A stretch of 64,000 nucleotides of DNA from Lelliottia wanjuensis (GTDB lineage: Bacteria > Pseudomonadota > Gammaproteobacteria > Enterobacterales > Enterobacteriaceae), in NCBI RefSeq assembly GCF_030238365.1, contig NZ_JASSOT010000048.1, positions 1 through 64,000 on the forward strand, read 5' to 3'. Each line of letters starts with the position of its first letter. Position 1 is the stretch's first letter. The position numbers and the translations under genes were made by a program. The notes under the pieces are model-generated. The model had not been told where the DNA came from and ran no database searches. It saw only the letters and a list, made by a program, of their open reading frames with translations. Below, in pieces: positions 57,826 through 64,000 of this stretch.

Positions 57826-60276
57826 ATGCGCTGTATCAGTAAGTTGTGCCTGGCTGTTTCTGTGATGCTTTCGAAAACAGTGTTTGCCGGGGAATATTTC
57901 GACCCCGGCTTATTACAGTCGGCAAACGGCAATACAGTGATTAATGACACCAGTCTCCTCAGCCAGGGCGTTCAGCCGGCGGGGACTTATCGCGTCCGGA
58001 TTAAGGTCAACGGAAAGCCATCTCTGGTTTCAGATGTCCGGTTTGAACTGAATGACAAAAAGGAGCTCGTACCCTGTCTCACTTTTCAGACCTATCAGAA
58101 ACTCGGCGTGGATTTGAAAAAGGTCGCTTCGAATGCTGAGGATAATAGCGTGAAAAATGCCTGCACTGACATGCAAGAGCAGTTTCCCGGTACGAAGGCG
58201 GATTTTGATTTTTCAAAACTGACGCTGGATATTTCTCTCCCGCAAACCGTGATGCGCGATGAGTCGCTGACCGGCGTGCCGGAAGAGGAGTGGGACGACG
58301 GCGTGCCCGCCATCATCAGCATGTACCAGCTTTCCGGGCAGCAATATCTCCATCGCACCAGCGACACCCAGGACACGGTATTTGCTAATCTGACCAACGG
58401 CTTTAACTTTGGCCGCTGGCGCTATCGCAATAACGCCACCCTCAGCAATGACGATGGCTGGAAGACGCTCTCAAACTATGTCGAAACCGCCGTCCGCTCC
58501 CTGAAAGGGGAGTTGACCCTGGGCGACGCCAGCACACCGGGCGATATTTTTGACAGCCTCGTGGTGCGTGGGGTCCAGCTCAATTCCGATGATGATATGC
58601 AGCCTGACCAGTTAACGGGCTTTGCGCCTCTCATTCGCGGGATTGCGAAGAGTAACGCCCAGGTCACCGTACGCAGTAATGGCTACATCATTTATCAGCG
58701 CTCGGTTCCGCCAGGCCCGTTCGTGATTCAGGATCTGTCGTCCGTTTCAAACGGCGGCAAGCTGGATGTCACCGTCACCGAGGCCGATGGTTCAGAAACG
58801 CACAGCACCGTCTCTTACTCGAACGTTCCGCAACTTTTACGCGCGCATCAGATGAAATACAGCCTGGCAGCGGGGCGGTATGTGACGAACAGCAACAGCG
58901 TGGAAGAGACCCCGGAAATACTGCAGGCGGCGATCTCCTGGGGGCTGCCGCTGGATATCACTACTTACGGCGGTATCCAGTATCAGGAAAAATATAAGGC
59001 GGCGAGCCTGGGCGCGGGTTTTGACCTGAAGCGTGCGGGCGGCATCGCCATTGATGTCACTGAAAGCCAGGGGCAGCGCGGCAATTCGCCAGAGTATAAA
59101 GGCGATATGCTGCGTCTGACCTACCGCAACGGCATCCCGGAAACCGGGACGCAGATCCAGCTGGATAATCGCTATTACCGCCGCAACTACCTCTCTTTTA
59201 GTGACTGGGCCGATTCAGAAACGCTGTTCGAAGACTCGCGGTTAAAACGCGAATACAACCTGACCCTCAATCAGACCCTGACGGACGAACACAGCTTCTT
59301 TGCCACGCTGAGCCGCACGGCGAACCAGGACAGCTCGGTCTCGCGCTCCTGGCAGCTCGGCTGGAACGGCTCGTGGCAACGCGTCAGTTTTTCACTGGCG
59401 TGGAGCATGACCCGTAGCGAAGGGATGTCCGACTGGGATAAGCAGCTGGCGCTCACGTTGTCTGTTCCGCTGGGGAATATCTTCCCGGCCACGCAGCCGA
59501 TGGTCAACTACAGCGCCACCACGGGCCTGAAAGGCGATCTGACAAACCAGGTCGGCGTGTCGGGTCACATGGGGGAAGGGCAGGATCTGAGCTGGAATAC
59601 CCAGGTCTCTTACGCGTCGCAGAACGGGCAAAGCGACACTCAGAGCGGCTCCGCAGGCATCGATTACCAGGGCAATCGCGGCGAATTCAACGTGACCTAT
59701 AACGCCGACCGCAACCAGTACCTTTCCTGGAACGCCTCCGGGAACTTACTCGCGCATAAAGACGGCATCACGCTGGGACGTTTCTCCAGCGGTAGCCAGG
59801 CGCTGGTGGCGATCCCTGGTGCGGAGAATGTCGAGCTGGGCAGCAACCAGAATATTCGCACTGACTCCCGGGGCTTTGCCATCGTGCCCGATCTCCAGTC
59901 CTATCACCGCAACACCATGACGGTCGATCCGCAGAGCAATAAAGAGGTCGATTTTGTCAGCACCTCCTCTGAGGTGATCCCGACGAAAGACGCCATTGTG
60001 CTGGCCCGCTTCAAAGCGATCGGCGGACGTAAAGTGGTGATGAACGTGAGCTACAAAGGCCAGCCGTTGCCCTTCGGTGCGCGGGCAAGAATCGAGGGCA
60101 ACGACGACACCTGGTACGTCGGGGATCAGGGCCAGGCTTACCTCAACTCCGCCCCCGACAGCGGCACGGTGAATTTCAGCTGGGGCGATAAACAGCAGTG
60201 CTCCGCGCCATTCGCCATCCCGACAAAAGCGTCGGTGAAGCTGGCTATCGCCATCCTGAACGTCGAATGCCACTGA
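57826..60276 (+). CDS. Fimbrial outer-membrane usher (FimD/PapC type)
   Basis: A 816-residue usher that forms the outer-membrane pore and assembles the fimbria. The signal peptide is CISKLCLAVSVMLSKTVFAG. It is followed by the N-terminal chaperone-binding domain (FDPGLLQSANGN), the barrel with its plug domain (about 130-640), and two C-terminal domains (PFGARARIEGNDDTWYVGDQ). The protein ends with a cysteine pair typical of ushers (QQCSAPFAIP ... LNVEC). It is somewhat shorter than the 830-880 residues usual for FimD or PapC. It lies between chaperone and adhesin with gaps of about 10 bases, so the three are one transcript. Confidence 0.95.
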   Translation: MRCISKLCLAVSVMLSKTVFAGEYFDPGLLQSANGNTVINDTSLLSQGVQPAGTYRVRIKVNGKPSLVSDVRFELNDKKELVPCLTFQTYQKLGVDLKKVASNAEDNSVKNACTDMQEQFPGTKADFDFSKLTLDISLPQTVMRDESLTGVPEEEWDDGVPAIISMYQLSGQQYLHRTSDTQDTVFANLTNGFNFGRWRYRNNATLSNDDGWKTLSNYVETAVRSLKGELTLGDASTPGDIFDSLVVRGVQLNSDDDMQPDQLTGFAPLIRGIAKSNAQVTVRSNGYIIYQRSVPPGPFVIQDLSSVSNGGKLDVTVTEADGSETHSTVSYSNVPQLLRAHQMKYSLAAGRYVTNSNSVEETPEILQAAISWGLPLDITTYGGIQYQEKYKAASLGAGFDLKRAGGIAIDVTESQGQRGNSPEYKGDMLRLTYRNGIPETGTQIQLDNRYYRRNYLSFSDWADSETLFEDSRLKREYNLTLNQTLTDEHSFFATLSRTANQDSSVSRSWQLGWNGSWQRVSFSLAWSMTRSEGMSDWDKQLALTLSVPLGNIFPATQPMVNYSATTGLKGDLTNQVGVSGHMGEGQDLSWNTQVSYASQNGQSDTQSGSAGIDYQGNRGEFNVTYNADRNQYLSWNASGNLLAHKDGITLGRFSSGSQALVAIPGAENVELGSNQNIRTDSRGFAIVPDLQSYHRNTMTVDPQSNKEVDFVSTSSEVIPTKDAIVLARFKAIGGRKVVMNVSYKGQPLPFGARARIEGNDDTWYVGDQGQAYLNSAPDSGTVNFSWGDKQQCSAPFAIPTKASVKLAIAILNVECH

Positions 60277-60286
60277 GGAGCGCACG

Positions 60287-61261
60287 ATGAAACCTTTTTC
60301 CTGCTGGGGAATCGCCACCGTCATGATGCTAAGCGCCGTTGCGTTAACCGCCCGCGCGCATGACTGCCAGATCCAGAATCGACAGGCGCCGTTAAATCTG
60401 ACGATCCCGTTAACCGTTCAATTGCCGGACATAGCGGGTACCGCCGCTATCGGGACAGTTTTGTCGGTGAACGAGAAAACTCTCGCGCAGCTGACCGGGT
60501 CGCATCATGCAATCGCTCCGGCGTGCCAGGGTGAAGTACAGCGCATCCTGAACGGCAGAATGAGCACGGCGCAAAGCGGGGATCATATTTACAGCACTTC
60601 GCTGCCGGGCGTCGGTGTAAGAATTACGGTTATCTATGACCAGCCGGCGAGGGCAAAAAAAGAGTGGGTATTACCTTTTAACACGCCTTTTTCGGAGGTC
60701 CCGACGCATCCGCTCAGCACCGATGATATTAAATTGCGCATTGAAGCGATCAAGACCGGCATTATTCAGGGCGGCACGATGACCATTCGACTGCCGTCCC
60801 TGGTCTCACTGAATGACAATTCCCTGGTGGTAAACCTGGCGATGACGGTGTTAGCCGCCAGAGCCCACTGTGAAATTCTGGTCGATCAGCCGCAAATCGA
60901 ATTGCCGCCGATTAATGTGAAGGATCTGGCCAGCAGCATGGCAAAACAAAATTATCCGGTCGGCGTGAATCTACAGTGCATGAACACCACCCGGGCCAGC
61001 ATGAATATCGAAGGCGCTACCGAGCCACAAAATGTCACCGTCTTTAAAAATGTCGCACCCGAAAACCCGGCCTCCGGCGTGGGCATCGAAATGCTCTATA
61101 ACGGCAGCGTGATGACCCCTTTCCAGCCCATCGATATGGCATTGCCCGTGCAGCAGATGAATATCCCGGTCCCGCTGTCGGTTCGCTATGCAAAAACGGA
61201 TCAACCCGTCAGCGAAGGAAAAGTGAAAGCCCAAATTACGCTGAGAATTAATTATTTATAA
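60287..61261 (+). CDS. Putative fimbrial tip adhesin (two-domain)
   Basis: A 324-residue secreted protein with a signal peptide ending at LTARAHD. It is about twice as long as a pilin. The N-terminal half has two cysteines (DCQIQNR, PACQGEV) and may be the ligand-binding lectin domain. The C-terminal half has a pilin-like cysteine pair (AHCEILVD, NLQCMNTT) and ends in the conserved beta-strand QITLRINYL used in donor-strand exchange. Position right after the usher and its size suggest the tip adhesin; the receptor cannot be guessed. Confidence 0.82.
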   Translation: MKPFSCWGIATVMMLSAVALTARAHDCQIQNRQAPLNLTIPLTVQLPDIAGTAAIGTVLSVNEKTLAQLTGSHHAIAPACQGEVQRILNGRMSTAQSGDHIYSTSLPGVGVRITVIYDQPARAKKEWVLPFNTPFSEVPTHPLSTDDIKLRIEAIKTGIIQGGTMTIRLPSLVSLNDNSLVVNLAMTVLAARAHCEILVDQPQIELPPINVKDLASSMAKQNYPVGVNLQCMNTTRASMNIEGATEPQNVTVFKNVAPENPASGVGIEMLYNGSVMTPFQPIDMALPVQQMNIPVPLSVRYAKTDQPVSEGKVKAQITLRINYL

Positions 61262-61347
61262 CGAAATAGGGAAGGTTTCTTTTTTCATTCTGAAATGAGA
61301 AGGCTTCGCCTATTTTATTCAGATACAACACTATAAGGATATTATTT

Positions 61348-61890
61348 ATGAAAAAGTCAATTTTAGGACTGGCCGTCTCCGCATTGTTTGTGATGGGCGC
61401 AGCTCAGGCTTCCACCAACCCTGATGACATCTCAGCAAACCTGACCATTTCCGGTACGGTGACTCCGACTCTGTCACCTTGCACCGTTAACCTCGGTCAG
61501 TCTTCTGTTGACCTGCAAGCAGACATTTCCACCTTGGTGACTCAGGGCACTTCTACCACTCCGATGAATACCGTAGACCTGACCGTCACTGGCGATGAGC
61601 AGTGCGCAGACCTGGTTTCTCAGGGCAAAATCGCCTACAAATTCCTCGGCACGGCAGATAGCTCAATGGGCAGCGTCCTGGCAAACACGGCGACGGGCGA
61701 AGGCGCAGCAAGCGGTATTGGCATCGCGCTGTATGACAACGCAGGCCAGAATCTGCTCATCAACAAAGATACGATGACGGCGACGACGGGTGCCGCTCAT
61801 TTAGGTCTGGGGATGGTAAAACTGGCAGGCCAGGCAGCGAACGCGGGTGCTGTACAGGGTTCTCTGACGATTCAGATCGAACGTCTGTAA
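61348..61890 (+). CDS. Major fimbrial subunit (pilin)
   Basis: A 180-residue pilin with a signal peptide (KKSILGLAVSALFVMGAAQA). The two disulfide cysteines are in SPCTVNLG and DEQCADLV, and the C-terminal strand is GSLTIQIERL. It is a paralogue of the next gene: both share GSVLANT, GIGI and a QIERL terminus. The AAGGATAT Shine-Dalgarno and codon usage favouring common codons suggest high expression, so I call it the major subunit. An 86-base gap before it and a hairpin after it set it apart from its neighbours. Confidence 0.88.
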   Translation: MKKSILGLAVSALFVMGAAQASTNPDDISANLTISGTVTPTLSPCTVNLGQSSVDLQADISTLVTQGTSTTPMNTVDLTVTGDEQCADLVSQGKIAYKFLGTADSSMGSVLANTATGEGAASGIGIALYDNAGQNLLINKDTMTATTGAAHLGLGMVKLAGQAANAGAVQGSLTIQIERL

Positions 61891-61893
61891 TAA

Positions 61894-61920
61894 ATCCCTC
61901 CTCGTGAAATCGAGGGGGAA
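61894..61920 (+). other. Hairpin between the first two pilin genes
   Basis: TCCCTCCTCG and CGAGGGGGAA form an imperfect stem around a TGAAAT loop immediately after the major pilin stop. No T run follows. Such a structure could protect the major-pilin mRNA 3' end or cause partial termination, so that more major than minor subunit is made. Confidence 0.6.
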
Positions 61921-61957
61921 TTCTATTCTGCGTTGTTGACTAATAACCGAGAACACC

Positions 61958-62491
61958 ATGAAAATTATCTACTCTGCATTAATCCTGTCATCAGTGATGA
62001 CAGGCTTTGCCGCGCAGGCCGAAGATGTTTCCGCCACGCTGTCGATTACCGGGAATGCCACCAGTGGACCGACGGGTTGCGAAGTGATTATGAACCCACA
62101 GACCATCGCATTAGATACTATCGATCTGGATGCGCTGCCATGGCAGGGGGGAAATACCATTCCGAAGAATCCAATTAACCTGCATGTTTCAGGTAGCAGC
62201 GAGTGTTATGCATTAGTGGCAGCGAATCGCATGGCTTATCGTTTTGTGGGTACGCCAGATGCCGGTGAAGGGTCGGTGTTAGCCAATACAGATACGTCAT
62301 CTCTCGCCGCGCAAGGCGTAGGGATTGGCATATTTGATATGCACGGTAAATTCCTGGATATCAGGAAAACTGTATCGGCGCTGGATATAGAACGTATTAC
62401 CCTGCAGGTCGTGTCTCTCAAAGGAACGGAACAAAGACCTACCGAGGGGAATGTGAACGGCGATCTCACGGTCCAGATTGAACGTCTGTAA
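61958..62491 (+). CDS. Minor fimbrial subunit, paralogue of the major pilin
   Basis: A 177-residue pilin with a signal peptide ending at GFAAQAED. Cysteines are in PTGCEVIM and SSECYALV; the C-terminal strand NGDLTVQIERL nearly repeats that of the preceding pilin. The middle (GEGSVLANTDTSSLAAQGVGIGIFD) is also clearly homologous, so the two arose by duplication. It may be a minor shaft or terminator subunit. It is convergent with the minus-strand pilin gene across a shared terminator. Confidence 0.87.
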   Translation: MKIIYSALILSSVMTGFAAQAEDVSATLSITGNATSGPTGCEVIMNPQTIALDTIDLDALPWQGGNTIPKNPINLHVSGSSECYALVAANRMAYRFVGTPDAGEGSVLANTDTSSLAAQGVGIGIFDMHGKFLDIRKTVSALDIERITLQVVSLKGTEQRPTEGNVNGDLTVQIERL

Positions 62492-62538
62492 TCCATAGCG
62501 ACAACCACCCGTTTTGTGGAATTTAAAACGGGAAATAA

Positions 62539-62565
62539 AAAAGCCCGAAGTCTCTTCGGGCTTTT
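62539..62565. terminator. Bidirectional terminator in the fimbrial cluster
   Basis: A 12-bp perfect stem (AAAAGCCCGAAG / CTTCGGGCTTTT) with a TCT loop sits between the convergent pilin genes. It has A and T runs on both sides and can stop transcription from either direction. Confidence 0.95.
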
Positions 62566-62587
62566 CACTCACAACGTGAGAATCAAC

Positions 62588-63145
62588 TTACAGGAAGTTA
62601 ATCTGGACGTTGGCATTCGCTGCAATCGTCCCTGCGGTTGCGGGTTTAGTGTTATCAGACAGCACAACATCCGTCTGAATGGCGATGTGTGCTTCGCCCA
62701 TCTCGTTAATATTGCGCGAGGTCGTGCTCCCCGAGTTGATTGGGACTAACGGATGCAGGTCATTACCTACCTGTTCGTAAAAACCAATCGCCACGTTTTG
62801 CGCGGCACCCGCAGCGGCCGATTGGGTGCTGAGCAGTTTGCCGTTCACGGCATCAGCGGCACCCAGTACGGTGGCGGAAACATGCATACCCTTGTGGCAA
62901 CCCATAATGTCAATCATATACAGCTGGGCATGCTGAGGGCCGTCTTCCGCGCGGCGGATCTCATCCGGGCCTGAGATGTTGTCAAAAGTTAAGCTTGTCG
63001 GGGCCGAAATGACGCAATCACTGGCGGAGATCACCTTTGCGGTGACGTCCATATCGTATGTCCCCAACGTGTCACTCGCATTAACCGTTCCTGCACAACC
63101 CAGGGCTACGGCAGTCAACGCAAAACAGAGAAGTTTTTTATTCAT
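62588..63145 (-). CDS. Type 1-like fimbrial subunit on the opposite strand (downstream gene)
   Basis: A 185-residue pilin-like protein with a signal peptide ending at GTVNASD. Cysteines are in SASDCVISAP and IMGCHKGMH, and the C-terminal strand ends ANVQINFL. It is only distantly related to the two plus-strand pilins. It lies 70 bases after the pilin gene at 63216-63767, so the two probably share a promoter near 63770-63900. Having no usher or chaperone of its own within the window, it probably uses those at 57109-60276. Confidence 0.85.
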   Translation of the reverse strand: MNKKLLCFALTAVALGCAGTVNASDTLGTYDMDVTAKVISASDCVISAPTSLTFDNISGPDEIRRAEDGPQHAQLYMIDIMGCHKGMHVSATVLGAADAVNGKLLSTQSAAAGAAQNVAIGFYEQVGNDLHPLVPINSGSTTSRNINEMGEAHIAIQTDVVLSDNTKPATAGTIAANANVQINFL

Positions 63146-63215
63146 AATAGTTGCCTTGATGAAATCGATATAGGCGAACAGATCAATGTGGCGATCTCTT
63201 CACGCTAAATAAAAA

Positions 63216-63767
63216 TTACAGATAGTCGATTTTGAATTGTGCAGAAGAGGTCACCAGACCAGGTTCAATTGTTTTTGCGCCATCTGTTTTCGCCAGCGCG
63301 ACAATTAAGTTAATGCCCAGGTTTGTAACCCCGGCAGGTTTCGCGAACGTACTGGCTTCACCCCCGACGGTGAGTTGTTTAAAGTCAGGGAAAGTCCAGA
63401 CGCCAACGCCCACATTAGATGCGGCACCGGATTGCGAGGTATTGGTTAACAGAGAGGCATCCGTTGCATCCGCCGATCCCTGGAGGCTCACAGAAAGTAC
63501 GCTTTCCGCTGACGCACAGTTTTCAAATGAGAGGGTCGTCGCGCCCGTCATGGCCTGCGGTGCCTGATCGCTGGTTTTGATATCGGTATCGATAACTTCG
63601 CCAAGATCGAGGGAGGGTTTGATGTTGACCGTGCATTTTTCACTCGAAACAATCGCACCGGATATTTCCAGTGGCAATGTGCTGTCCGTCGCGGCATTTG
63701 CCATTCCTGGTGCCAGTATCAGGGTGACCAGTGAAGCCAGTGCCATATTTGTGCTGAATTTTTTCAT
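63216..63767 (-). CDS. Type 1-like fimbrial subunit on the opposite strand (upstream gene)
   Basis: A 183-residue pilin-like protein when started at MKKFSTNMALASL, behind AAGGAAAAGAG; an in-frame ATG 10 codons earlier lacks support. The signal peptide ends at GMANAAT. Cysteines are in SSEKCTVNIKP and FENCASAES, and the C-terminal strand is AQFKIDYL. The segment SLLTNTSQSGAASNVGVGVW resembles the corresponding part of the plus-strand pilins. Any partner genes further right would lie outside the window. Confidence 0.85.
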   Translation of the reverse strand: MKKFSTNMALASLVTLILAPGMANAATDSTLPLEISGAIVSSEKCTVNIKPSLDLGEVIDTDIKTSDQAPQAMTGATTLSFENCASAESVLSVSLQGSADATDASLLTNTSQSGAASNVGVGVWTFPDFKQLTVGGEASTFAKPAGVTNLGINLIVALAKTDGAKTIEPGLVTSSAQFKIDYL

Positions 63768-64000
63768 ACTCTTTTCCTTTGAGTTTATAAATACCAAATC
63801 TTATCCATGAGGAATGAATAGGATTTGCTATTTATTTAAAATTCCTTCCCGTCTACATATCTTTCTATTAATGGTAAATCGTAGAGCGCGTTCAGCTTAG
63901 CCTAAAAAGATATATTCCTGTATTTAACGCGGGCTTTTCTGAGGTCTAAAAATATACCTTCTGGCGCTATATTCTTCGGTTAATTTCAGGTCGGGCAAAA

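Noticed and set aside
57109..63767. Assigning the fimbriae to a named type (type 1, P, F17)
   Set aside because: The chaperone and usher are clear, but the pilins and adhesin are not close enough to a named type for me to choose one from sequence alone.

Overview
The window is a chromosomal segment of a gamma-proteobacterium of the family Enterobacteriaceae, most likely from the Enterobacter/Lelliottia/Kosakonia group. The evidence is near E. coli-like proteins throughout (MurB, BirA, DctA, TreF, Gor, PrlC, PitA), conserved E. coli/Salmonella gene order over most of the segment, enterobacterial REP/BIME repeats between genes, and two complete cellulose synthase operons. Genus is an inference; family is secure.

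Layout. (1) 1-2264: the 3' part of a 5S rRNA gene, its terminator, then murB-birA. (2) 2265-13961: an AT-rich leader followed by a cellulose operon of the BcsD-containing type, bcsO-Q-A-B-C-D-Z, with translationally coupled junctions. (3) 14074-28247: an E. coli-type cellulose locus, with bcsG-F-E on the minus strand and bcsR-Q-A-B-Z-C on the plus strand. (4) 28367-42041: pdeK, dctA, yhjJ, kdgK, pdeH, yhjG, yhjE, yhjD and yhjC in E. coli order, interrupted between yhjJ and kdgK by a 660-bp non-coding mobile element that sits inside a terminator. (5) 42161-45206: an accessory trio (SDR oxidoreductase, GNAT acetyltransferase, membrane protein with a degenerate HEPN-like motif). (6) 45386-56717: treF, gor, rlmJ, prlC, rsmJ, uspA, uspB, pitA and yhiN, without the dtpB gene found between uspA and rsmJ in E. 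coli. (7) 57109-63767: a chaperone-usher fimbrial cluster with five pilin-like genes, two of them on the opposite strand.

How the genes work together. The dominant theme is the sessile/motile switch. Both BcsA synthases keep the GT2 catalytic motifs and an intact PilZ c-di-GMP site. BcsE keeps its RxGD c-di-GMP motif, and BcsG keeps the residues needed to decorate cellulose with phosphoethanolamine. Two EAL-domain proteins lie close by. PdeK follows bcsC, and PdeH has a near-consensus sigma-28 (FliA) promoter, which would lower c-di-GMP when flagella are made. The fimbrial cluster adds a second surface-attachment system.

The most notable non-gene signal is the element at 33619-34278. It has 20-bp terminal inverted repeats resembling IS4 ends, and an exact 11-bp target duplication. 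It splits what would otherwise be a perfect 12-bp-stem bidirectional terminator. Its GC-rich core carries strong hairpins and no recognisable transposase. A second structural point is that rrn-murB-birA lies directly beside the bcs locus, whereas in E. coli K-12 these are far apart; this suggests a rearrangement next to an rRNA operon. I see no CRISPR array, prophage, tRNA gene or intact transposase.
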